In this document: piece by piece, positions 52,887-63,900 of the stretch
How positions within the stretch are numbered: the first letter of the stretch is position 1
Layout: each line of letters begins with the position of its first letter
From: Sinonovacula constricta
Taxonomy: Eukaryota > Mollusca > Bivalvia > Cardiida > Solecurtidae
Assembly: GCA_007844125.1 (NCBI GenBank)
Contig: CM017567.1
Location: 14,480,046 to 14,544,045 of the forward strand
Length of the DNA: 64,000 nt
Direction of reading: 5' to 3'
Notes under the pieces: model-generated
Database searches by the model: none
What the model was told of the DNA's origin: nothing
The model's input: the letters and a program-made list of their open reading frames with translations, nothing else
Position numbers and translations under genes: made by a program

Positions 52887-55800
52887 TTTCATTCCTCCTG
52901 AATGTTGCCTTATCGTTATGTACTATTGTACATGTATATAAGTAATAAGGGTCCAGGATTTTAAAAACTTTACAGGAGTTTGAGACTTCTGGAACATTTT
53001 GGGTGAGGTCATAAATCTTTATAGCTTGAGTTCAAGTCCATTTTTAAACATCTGATTGATCAAGTGGTAATTATGTATCATGACCCATGGGAACAATACT
53101 GGGTTTGATTCATAAACTGTTTCTCTCAAGGCCATGATTGACCTGGATAAGATACTCAAATCTAAATAATAGTTGATTTAAAAAGTCATAAACCTCCAGC
53201 TTTAATATTTAATTAAGATGCATTCTTTGAGATTGCTGTCATACTTGGTCAGGTTTGAAAAAACACTTGAGTTTGGCCAATCAGATGATTGAAACTGACT
53301 TCTGACCTGTTCTGACCTATAATCACTTACTTTTTTATATTTTATCATGCATATGTTATATTTGTGAAATGTACAAAAAATGTAGAGTTTATATAAATGT
53401 GTGTTGAGTCTTCATTTCTTACCAAAATAACATATAAACATTATTTAACTAGCATTCTTTACCTTATAAGGATGATTTTATCTTATAAAAATGTTAAAAC
53501 TTATGTATGGATTGGATTTTCATAAAATTTTGAGCATTAGTGCAAAAAACATATCAGTCATATTATATGACGTATATAATGGCTGTTTGTCATTATTAGT
53601 AATCCTTATTCCAAATAATTCGATGAAATAAAAATTTAAAAACCGTTTGGCATGGCCCAGTCACAAAAAAGATTTTAAAAGATTTCCATCGTATCTTAAA
53701 ATGATTTTGTTATTATCATGTGACATGCATTTACTTTACAACTGTCCAATAGGAAATGTCCAATGCAGTAACATACATCAGTTGATACATTTATTCTTTA
53801 CTAAAACCTGTCTCACAAGGGCATTCTTCTCGTGTCCAAAAAGAATGCTTAGGTCCGCAGTTTGATTGCAAGCATCGCCACAGCAACGCACTGGCATCGG
53901 CAATAGACTTGGTGGGATCACATAGAATGTATGGCACACACTAGATTATGCACACGATAATGCTAATTTTAGTAAGAGCCCCGTGGGATAGCCATAAAGT
54001 CACAGTAGCAGCACAGTAGGATTTACAATGCCACAGGAGCTCTGCGGTACGCTGGGGTCACAGCTTGAACACTGGTTGACTGGCGCACAAATTGTATGCA
54101 TTCTCCGTGATGTCACTGTGACTACTGCCCTTACATGGGACAGTGATGGGAACTCATTAACATACCTCAATCCCTCTTTTGTTCCATAGCCAGAGGCTTC
54201 TGGCTATGTTCCACGTTTTTGAAATGTACACAATAACTATTTCATGAATGATATTGGGTTTTAGATTAAATTTTTCTGAATGTGACTTCATATCATTTAG
54301 ACCTGTAAATGAAAACAAACTATCTGTATTGTACTTCCCAATTTATTCTTTTAAGTCACAAACAAAAAGCATCACAACTATTCATTAGTAAACAACAAGA
54401 TAAATATCACAATTCAGCTTTAAACCTACTTTTTTATTTACACCATACTGTCAGGAAATCAGCCAAGTTCTACTGGTATACAATCAATTAACAACCATGA
54501 ACCAACAAAATATCATCCTATAGCAATTTTTCTTATTTATATTTTGGTCATTAACATAATTGATCATACAACTTTTTTGCTATCAGGTAATAAATGGTTG
54601 TTTTGAAACAGGAATGAACACGGTTTCTTGGTTATTTGGTAGGGTAAGTAATTCAGACCCTACTATAACAATGAGCAAGTTGGAATGAAGAGAAGACCCA
54701 GTAGATCTAAATGTTCATGCAGCAAAATAGCACTCTGAATGGCCATCTTTCACAACATTGTTATTAACAAACGTGTCACCAGGCGCTGTTACGATGTTTT
54801 GATTTATATGGGGAATATAGTTATCACAGAATCCAAACTTTGCAAATTCAATTATCTTATATTAGCTCAGCCACTCGCTTGGCTTAATGTTCTTTTTTTC
54901 TATACAGTTCTGCACTCTCTCTTCTAATCTTCACAATCCTTCTCTCCTCCATTTATTCATTTCCTCAATTATAACTTTTCCTCCATGTCCTATCTCAATC
55001 CTACTCTCTCCTCCCTGCATCTCTCCCAAAATCTTATATTTTCTTTCTCTATTAAGTCACACTAATTTCTAACATTCTACCAATTAACACAATTATTAAT
55101 TACTTTCTCCCTCATCCATTGGTTCATACATTCAATCATTCTCCTATCATATTCTGTTTCATAAGTCTCTCATACTCCAGCTTGACACTCAGCATGGCAC
55201 TAAGCTCTAATTCCCCAATGTAAGGATTAACTGTGGTTTTTGTTACATCAATGCCATTAAAGGTAGATTTTAGCTGTGACCATATTTACTATGCTAATAA
55301 GGACACTTGGTCCAGACATTAGAAGGAAGATGGTATCCTTTGATCTGTATTAGTTATGAAATCTACATAGAACTAAGGCTGTGCATCCTGCCAGGCGATA
55401 CATGCTTCAAAAAAAAAAAGTTGAACCTTTTCTATAAAAGTTTGATGCTATTTTCATGTTTTTAAAATATGTGTATTTTCTATTATACGAAAAACTTGGT
55501 TTTAATTGTTTTTTAACATAACAAAATGTTCACAGAAAAGTTTCTGAACAAATATTCTTTAAGAATAATATCTTCCTATCACTACTGATGATCTTAGAAC
55601 ATTAAAAACCTACTAACAACTTCTTACATTCAAATTGTGAATAAATTGCTTTGAAAGTACACAAGAACTTATACATGTGGTTATTAATTGCTACTTTATA
55701 AAATATAGCATTAAAATGCTTGTAATAATACAAATTAATTAAAGTAACAACTATTAACTGTATATATACATATATAATGCTTTCCAGTTATAATATTAAT

Positions 55801-57063
55801 AACACTGTATTAAGAGGATACTACTTAAAACATGCTATAAGAGATAAAAAAATAAATAAATAAATGCCTTTAACTGCATTAAGGTGTTTTATGGCAGATA
55901 AAACTGATGCACTGTCTAATAACTGACATAATATTAAAATTCATTGGATTTAAAAATTATCGCAGATATAAATGTCACTGACGATGTCTATTTCACATTA
56001 AGCAAACGAAAATCAGCAAAATTATAAAAAGTTTGTACAAAATTTATTTACAGCCATGTCAACTGAGCTAACATGATTCAATACAGCCAGTTTATTTTTT
56101 TTATCATATTAATTCATTTATTAATATTCTGAAAAGTACCATATTATTCTGGAAACAAAATTTTGGTTTTAACAATAAATAAATGAAAATAAAAATGTTC
56201 TATAAAAATAACACACTGTGGAAACTTCTACACATAAAACACACACAGTGATAAGAGCCAAGTAACTATTATGGGTTTGTACATACGACTAGAAATTATA
56301 ACACTTAAGGCACTAGGAAATAAGCCAGATGTTTGGGCAAGCAACTAGCTGCTTGTTGATAAAACTAATTTTAAAAATTGAGGTCACCACTTCTTTTTAC
56401 CGATACCAATTGGGTGGTGGTGCATGTAACACTATCCAGGGTGATTCATTGGACAGTGGTGTATGCAACAACATGCGAAATGATGAAAGCTGAACATTAT
56501 TACCTAACTTGATTAGGCGGTGGTGAAAGCTGAACTCTGAAGATAGACGTTGGAGGACTCGTACGCTGGTAAAGTGCAAAAAATACAGCTTGTGGCACTG
56601 AACAGAAGCATCACTAGTAATAGGCACGCTATGAATGTTACAGTTAATATGTCAAGCATGTTATATATAACAACATTGTCATCAGTATGCCATCAGAGTG
56701 CCACAAGACTTAAAATGTTGCAACTTGAAATAAATGACTTTATGCATGCTGCATTGTGTTAACATGAATAAAAATAAAATAGCAGGTAATCATTTAAACT
56801 AATCATCTAAAATAAATTCTATAAATTGTGAAAGAAAAAAATAATTCTTTAAGATTAAAAACAATACTTTTACCTTTCCATGGCAAGCAAAATCTACTTA
56901 AATTGAGATTCTTTAGTTCATAAAAGTGTTAAGTATAGTTACATTGAATTGAGATTCTTTAGTTAATAAATTTGTTAAGTATAGTTACATTTCAAACACA
57001 TTTCAGACATTTCAGTACCTGTCGATTATAGGTTCTGCAATGTACTTATACTATATAAGCTTG
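52887..57063. other. intergenic region between the convergent ABCB genes
   Basis: No gene is recognised. Positions 53840-54170 are less AT-rich than the surroundings and may be a fragment of an old element. A roughly 50-bp unit is duplicated at 56898-56990 (GAGATTCTTTAGTT...GTTAAGTATAGTTACAT). A TTTATT (AATAAA in the - sense) occurs only near 56043, about 1.4 kb after the - gene stop, so its poly(A) site is unclear. Confidence 0.5.
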
Positions 57064-57448
57064 GTAAGGATTTCTTGTGGGGTTGCACGATAATATGTTA
57101 TTTCTTGTGGGGTTGCACAATGATGAGTTATTTCTTGTGGGCCTGCACAATGATGAGTTATTTCTTGCGGGCCTGCACCATGTTGTGAGTTATTTCTTGC
57201 GGGCCTGCACCATGTTGTGAGTCATTTCTTGCGGGCCTGCACCATGTTGTGAGTCATTTCTTGCGGGCCTGCACCATGTTGCGAGTTATTTCTTGCGGGC
57301 CTGCACCATGTTGTGAGTTATTTCTTGCGGGCCTGCACCATGTTGTGAGTTATTTCTTGTGGGCCTGCACCATGTTGTGAGTTATTTCTTGCAGGCCTGC
57401 ACCATGTTGTGAGTTATTTCTTGCTGGCCTGCACCATGTTGTGAGTTA
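57064..57448 (-). repeat. 30-32-bp array of the terminal codons and stop of the - ABCB gene, about 12 units
   Basis: In the - sense each unit reads CACCATGTTGTGAGTTATTT reversed, that is AACATGGTG, CAGGCCCGC, AAGAAATAA, CTCAC. It therefore repeats [12 protein letters not shown]. The copy adjoining the exon (57449-57475) is the real C-terminus; the rest are 3' UTR or downstream. Proximal units are 32 bp; the three farthest from the gene (57071-57160) are 30 bp with the word TGATGAG or TAATATG. Confidence 0.95.
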
Positions 57449-57646
57449 TTTCTTGCGGGCCTGCACCATGTTAAGTTTGTAGTAAAACCCCTGATTCTTC
57501 ATCAACTCGCTGTGTGTGCCCTGCTCAGAGACCACACCATGGCGGAGGACACAGATCTTGTCTGCATTCTGAATGGTGGACAGACGGTGGGCAATCACGA
57601 TACAGGTGCGGCCTTCTCTAGCCTTGTCCAGCGCCTCTTGCACCAC
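57446..57646 (-). CDS. ABCB (-) last exon (27-equivalent)
   Basis: Identical in all 66 residues to the + gene, with three synonymous base differences by my count. Ends [14 protein letters not shown]. The C-terminal codons begin the 32-bp array. Confidence 0.97.
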   Translation of the reverse strand: MVQEALDKAREGRTCIVIAHRLSTIQNADKICVLRHGVVSEQGTHSELMKNQGFYYKLNMVQARKK

Positions 57647-60600
57647 CTGGAACATACATCACAGAGATCAATGTACAACTCAAGATAAGCAGGGCACTTT
57701 ATGTGACTCGCTTGAAAAAAAAAACACATTTATTTTCATCTCCAGCTGTGTCTCTTTTTAGTTCTGGCTGATCTAGATCTACGCATTTTACCAAGGCACA
57801 AATTAAATTGTGATAACAGCCTGGAAGCAAAGAACACCTGTGCTGCATGCGTACCTTCTCACTCTCAGTGTCCAGGGCAGAAGTGGCCTCATCCAGCAAT
57901 AATATCTTTGGGTTCCTCACTAGGGATCTGGCAATGGCAATCCTCTGTTTTTGGCCACCACTCAACTGAGATCCTTTCTCCCCCACATTCGTGTCATAGC
58001 CCTGCAACAAGAAATAATTATGATAATATGGTTTAACACACCAGAAGTTTTATTATGTTAGATATAATTTCCATTACAATCGTTTTTTAATCCTTTAGCA
58101 AGAAAGATTGTGTCATCACTATCAATTAAGGATTGTACATGTATAAAGACTCAATATTTTGTTCACAACAAGTGTTCTGAGGAGAACAAAGGTCAAGGAC
58201 ATTAGTTTGTATCCTATTTAAGTTATCTCATATACCTCCGGTAAAGATGCAATAAACTCGTGTATGTTGGCCTTTCTGGCTGCTGCTATCACCTCAGCAT
58301 CTGGCACATCTCGGAAGTTGTCTCCATATGCAATGTTCTCTCGTATAGTTCGATCAAACAGCACAGGCTCCTGGGATACGATGCCGATCTGTGACCTTAA
58401 CCACTGGATGTTCAGGTCTGTGGTCTTGTGTGTGTCAAACATCTGCAGAAACATGAAGGGTACAAGTTAGCTTTATATCTCTCTAACCATACTGTACGTG
58501 TCAAACATCTTCAACATATCTAGGACATTAAATGTTTGCTCCTTTTTTCAAGTCAAGAAGTTGTGTGCATTTGAGGCAGAAATTTACTGAAATGTCAAAC
58601 AAAGAGAAACAAAACAAAATAACAAGGATTTTTTCTGCATCCATAACAAATGTGATGCTAGTGACTTTGTTGCTTTTTTATGTTAAAGCAATAACAGTTT
58701 TTAAAATACAAAGGGTAACCATGGAAAATGTATTAATGTAATGACGATCTTTGTAAACCTTCATGATTATAGCTGAAGGTTGACAATACCAAGCTTCTTG
58801 CCCTTTAGCAAGCCAGTTTTAGTCAATCTATGAGTTATCTTTTTGGTGTACAACTATGGCTTAAAAAAGCTGATTTAAATCAGAACTGGAATTACCCGCT
58901 GAATAAATAGTTCTAGGTATACTGACCACTTGACCGTCATCAGCATCGTAGAAACGCTCTATGAGCTGGACAGTGGTACTCTTGCCACAACCAGAGCTGC
59001 CTACTAGAGCCACAGTTTGGCCTGGCTCTATGGACAGGTTCAATCCCTGCAGCACCTTCACATCAGGCCGCGTTGGATAATGGAACTTTACATCGTTAAA
59101 CTGAACACGACTAGAAAATCCACTCTGAAAGACAAAGAGCATAACACCAATGATCTTCTTATGATCCTAAGTTAAGATTTCATTAACCCGACACTTAAAT
59201 GTTATGGCATGATTTAATAGAGCTTTAAATGAAGTTCAATTTGTTCAAAAAAGCATTAATCTGTGTTAGGGAAGGCATTTAATATCATATCAGTATCATT
59301 ATACAATTAAACCTTCCTTTCAGCAGGATCAAAACTGGTTGGTTAAAAGACAATGAACACAACCTTTTATGTATTACAGGCAGATTTTTGTATCAGCTAA
59401 GATGAATATTTCTGATAGAGTTTCTTATTAAATTAAAAACAAATGTGAGATTGACTACTCCTTAATCCTGATGTCAACTTACCTGGTCTGGCTGTAGTCC
59501 CTCTGTAGACTGGGAGTCAATGGTGGGCTCCTTGTCCAGCAGTAGGAAGATTTCCTTGGCTGACTTATCAGCCTTTGCAGCATCAGGGGCGAATGAACTT
59601 GCCTCTCCCACTGCCATCCCTCCAAATATGACAGCTGAGAAACACCTGACAGACAAGGAAAGGGATTATTTTAATGTATTATCTAGACATATGACTTTGT
59701 TGGTCCCTAAAAGTGTAAATACAAACTAAGCATGTGGCATTCTTGCATAATCTTGAACACATTCAAAATTAAGAAAAACTCTTATTTTAAAGATATTAAT
59801 GAATCAAACTTTCATCTTACTTCATGCTGATTAAATTTGTTTTTACTAACAAAAGCTGGATTTACTATAGAAACCAAACTGCACAGTAATCTTTAAGAAA
59901 GAACAAAAAGTTCTTGAAATGAAAGGGCAGTTGCAGAAAAAACACTGAAATTATCAGTTCTCCTCGGAGATGTCTACCATACAATATAAAAATCGAAGAA
60001 TGTAGTTAAGACCTCTATCCAGAACTGTTTCTCCCAGTAGCTCAGTGTAGCTAGCACCTGACCCTGACACAATGGCGTGCAGAATACACTTACTTGAAGA
60101 CATCAATATAGTTGACCTCGCCCTTCATGATGAGATAGGCACCTAAGTAGAATGATGCAGCATAGGCGTAGAACAGCACAGCCTGGGAGAAGCCAAATGA
60201 CACACCCACAATGTGTGCTTTGATGAGTGCCTGTTTGTAAGGTCCATCAAGCTCATGCATGAACCGTTTACAGAACATCTCCTCAAGAGACAGTGAGGCC
60301 ACAGTACGGATATTCTCTATAGACTCCACTGCCACCTAGTGGAAGATGAGCATTGAAATGATGCAATAACATGTCTTACATGGAAGCAAAAATTAAAATA
60401 AACATTTAACAGGGCAGGAAGGTCTGTAAAGCCAGGCAAGTTGCTAGTAGCTACTCATCAGGTTCATGCAGGAAATCCAAGGAAGACAAAATTAAAGTAG
60501 TCCTCTAAGATCCAGGGCTGACATTTGGAGTCAGATATTGCAGGAAGCCCTGGACATATTCTACAGACACAATGTCATGTGCAATCCAGAATTCTGGAAA

Positions 60601-62482
60601 CAACAAATGGCAGCCATGTCATCAAATCAATGTAAGGAACAACATTCCATCAATCTTACCTTACTTCAAGTATGGTACTGCAGTTTCAATATGTGACACA
60701 GCTACTAGTGAACCATATAGTTTGGCAGAACCTTCATTTTGTCTGAATGCTTGTGATTTGACTATTTGCTATTATCAAAATGGTTCATATAGGTCTTTCA
60801 TGTCTATATTTACAAATGATCAAAGATTTTGTTTCATGATACCATGTGGTGAAAAAAAACTATATTTCTCTTAACAGCCATTGGCTGCAAGGTAAAGGAA
60901 CACTGAATGGATGCATTTCTTTTTAAGCATGCATGGGTTTTCAAGTGCCATACTATGCAGGAGGGAATATTTTTTTATAGAAACAGAAACATGAATCAGA
61001 CGACACTATGTATCTAGGGCCTACCTTGCCTGCTGCCTCCAGAGCCTCCTTGTTCTTGCCTGCGGCCCCATTCAGGATCTGCATTTGTAGAGCGCTGCCA
61101 ATGACGATGAATGGGAAGAATCCGAGGATGAGTAGTGTGAGTTTCCAGCTGTATATGAAAGAGATGATGACGCCAGCCAGGATGCTGCACACGCTCATCA
61201 GACTGTGACCAAGTTTTGCACCTGCAGCCTGGAAGTACATATTACAATTGTAAACATGCCTTAATATTTTATAAGAGATGAAATCTGGCCAAACATTGCC
61301 TACCATCTTGGGTACAAAATATGACTAGAATCTTATAGTTTAATTTAGGTGTCCACTCAAACAGAAAACTATTTAATCTACAAATAAACGCAATCTTAAA
61401 AAATTGTCAACTTAATTGAAATTCATTAAGGCAATAAAAGAAACATAATCATATTAATTGAAAAGAAATTTTGAAATGAAATGCATGTTAAACATGGGCT
61501 GTAAAGCAAACATTGATAGTCAAAATGACAGAGTATTCTATTGTAAAACTGACTAGTGCTCATATCCAGTTTTAGAACTTGTAATTATCTTTAGGAGAAT
61601 GTTAACCTTTTGTGGTAAACATTTTTTTCAGAATTGCTTTAATGACATCAAACATGCTTAAAGGTCCCTAATGATTATCAAGACTTCCAAGTTTTGTCAG
61701 CAAAGTACAGTGGATTAAATATGTGCACATCTGATACAAGATAGCCAAGTTCCCTTACCCCTTGTACTTGTGCCGCATCAGTGGCCAGGCGAGTGGTCAA
61801 AGCTCCAACACTGTTGTTGTGGGCATCGAAATATGCTATCTCCTACAATAAAAAAAATTGTACCAAAGTGTTACAGCATTATGTTTATTCTAGTGTTTCA
61901 GTATAAAAAAATGTATCAATTTGCTGTCATTAAAATTATTAACAAAATAAAATATACTTTGCATACATGCATTCACATACATGTACCTTAAACTTAATCA
62001 GCAAATGCATTCCCTCAGTAAATTTACCTTAAACAATATGAGCATGTGTATGTGTGTGTATGTTCTTTTTTGTATGTGCATGTGTGCATGTGAATGTTTC
62101 TTTAACAAGTAATTTATAAGAATCTTCAAATGTATATAAAGAAATATTTTGCTTGACACTACTCAAAAACAAACCCAATTTATGCAAGAAAGAACAATGT
62201 TAAACATTTTCATAGTATTTTACAAAATTTAACTGAACCTGTACCCATTTATATTATTGGAGTACACATTAAACCAGTTTGTTGTTGTTTAATTTTTCAG
62301 ACTGAGCCAAAAGACAGTTGTCAAACGCATGCCTGGTCTGTACATTTAATTTTAAAAAGTGAAATAGAAAATGCAACTTAGATTCAAACTCTAGAGTTTC
62401 CTACCTGTCTGAGCAGTGCTTTAAAGCTCATGGACCTCAATCTCATTGTCAGGATCTCCCCAGACCGACCAAACATGTAACC
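57446..62482 (-). CDS. second ABCB-type transporter, 3' nine exons, continues beyond window
   Basis: Nine exons on the - strand match exons 19-27 of the + gene in order, length and phase: 78, 84, 204, 242, 163, 198, 207, 147 and 201 nt, in total 507 residues and TAA. All frames are open and splice borders are GT/AG. NBD2 motifs are intact ([37 protein letters not shown]). It is therefore probably the end of a functional full transporter whose first half lies to the right of the window. The two genes are convergent, 7.3 kb apart. The four NBD2 exons are about 94-100 percent identical in protein to the + gene, but exons 21-23 only about 62-76 percent. Confidence 0.95.
57855..58001 (-). CDS. ABCB (-) exon 26-equivalent
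   Basis: Contains [20 protein letters not shown] and [17 protein letters not shown]. Three of 49 residues differ from the + copy (A/V, A/S, R/K). Donor GTACGC. Confidence 0.97.
58236..58442 (-). CDS. ABCB (-) exon 25-equivalent
   Basis: Encodes [20 protein letters not shown] and then residues identical to the + copy as far as LPE. All four differences lie in the first six codons. Confidence 0.97.
58927..59124 (-). CDS. ABCB (-) exon 24-equivalent
   Basis: Walker [11 protein letters not shown]. Three of 66 residues differ from the + copy, all in the first 11. The donor and about 70 bp of the next intron are also conserved between copies. Confidence 0.97.
59483..59645 (-). CDS. ABCB (-) exon 23-equivalent
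   Basis: Encodes [20 protein letters not shown] and ends STEGLQPDQ. By my count 14 of 54 residues differ from the + copy, so divergence rises sharply here compared with exon 24. Confidence 0.97.
60094..60335 (-). CDS. ABCB (-) exon 22-equivalent
   Basis: Encodes [20 protein letters not shown], then [20 protein letters not shown]. By my count about 31 of 81 residues differ from the + copy, the most diverged shared exon. It forms TM10-TM11. Confidence 0.97.
61025..61228 (-). CDS. ABCB (-) exon 21-equivalent
   Basis: Encodes [20 protein letters not shown], then [20 protein letters not shown], and ends [17 protein letters not shown]. About 16 of 68 residues differ from the + copy. Its donor GTAGGC is not followed by the 32-bp donor array of the + gene. 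Confidence 0.97.
61759..61842 (-). CDS. ABCB (-) exon 20-equivalent
   Basis: Encodes [20 protein letters not shown] and TDAAQVQG; two of 28 residues differ from the + copy. The following intron (61229-61758) is 530 bp of ordinary sequence with no 42-bp array. Confidence 0.97.
62405..62482 (-). CDS. ABCB (-) exon 19-equivalent
   Basis: Encodes [20 protein letters not shown] and KALLRQ. The acceptor is ATTTCAG at 62483-62489. Its first 30 or so bases (GGTTACATGTTTGGTCGGTC, TGGGGAGATCCTG) and the preceding acceptor form the unit of the 60-bp array upstream. Confidence 0.95.
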
Positions 62483-63900
62483 CTGAAATACAAACACACA
62501 ATACAGTCCCAGGATCTCCCCAGACCGACCAAATATGTAACCTTGAAATGCAAACACACAATACAGTCCCAGGATCTCCCCAGACTAACCAAACATGTAA
62601 CCTTGAAACACAAACACACAATACAATCCCAGGATCTCCCCAGACTGACCAAACATGTAACCTTGAAACAGAAACACACAATACAGTCCCAGAATCTCCC
62701 CAGACCGACCAAATATGTAGCCCTGAAACACACACACACAATACAGTCCCAGGATCTCCCCAGACTGACCAAACATGTAACCTTGAAACAGAAACACACA
62801 ATACAGTCCCAGAATCTCCCCAGACTGACCAAACATGAAACCCTGAAACACACACACACAATACAGTCCCAGGATCTCCCCAGACTAACTAAACATGTAA
62901 CCCTGAAACACACAAACACACAATACAGTCCCAGAATCTCCCCAGACTGACCAAACATGAAACCCTGAAACACACACACACAATACAGTCCCAGGATCTC
63001 CCCAGACTAACTAAACATGTAACCCTGAAACACACACACACAATACAGTCCCAGGATCTCCCCAGACTAACTAAACATGTAACCCTGAAACACACAAACA
63101 CACAATACAGTCCCAGGATCTCCCCAGACTAACTAAACATGTAACCCTGAAACACAAACACACACACAATACAGTCCCAGGCTCCCCCAAGACCAACTAA
63201 ACATGTAACCCTGAAACACAAACACACAATACAGTCCCAGGATCTCCCCAGACCAACCAAACATGTAACCCTGAAACACACACACAATACAGTCCCAGGA
63301 TCTCCCCAGACCAACCAAACATGTAACCCTGAAACACACACACAATAAAGTCCTAGGATCTCCCCAGACCAACCAAACATGTAACCCTGAAACACACACA
63401 CAATACAGTCCCAGGATCTCCCCAGACCGACCAAACATGTAACCCTGAAACACACACACAATACAGTCCCAGGATCTCCCCAGACCGACCAAACATGTAA
63501 CCCTGAAACACACACACAATAAAGTCCCAGGATCTCCCCAGACCAACCAAACATGTAACCCTGAAACACAAACACACAATACAGTCCCAGGATCTCCTCA
63601 GACCGACCAAACATGCAACCCTGAAACACACACACAATAAAGTCCCAGGATCCCCCCAGACTGACCAAACATGTAACTCTGAAACACAAACACACAATAC
63701 AGTCCCAGGCTCCCCCCAGACCAACTAAACATGTAACCCTGAAACACAAACACACAATACAATCCCAGGAACTCCCCAGACCAACCAAACATGTAACCCT
63801 GAAACACAAACACACAATACAGTCCCATGATCTCCCCAGACCAACCAAACATGTAACCCTGAAACACAAACACAATACAGACCCAGGATCTCCCCAGACC
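62483..63900 (-). repeat. 60-bp array repeating the exon 19 acceptor and exon start, about 24 units
   Basis: In the - sense each unit reads GACTGTATTGTGTG, GTTTCAG, GGTTACATGTTTGGTC, TGGGGAGATCCTGG. It therefore repeats a pyrimidine/TG-rich tract, an AG acceptor and the first codons of exon 19. Units are 60 bp near the exon and 56-64 bp farther away because the CA run varies in length. The open frames seen on both strands ([16 protein letters not shown] repeats in the - sense) are by-products of this coding origin. Confidence 0.97.
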
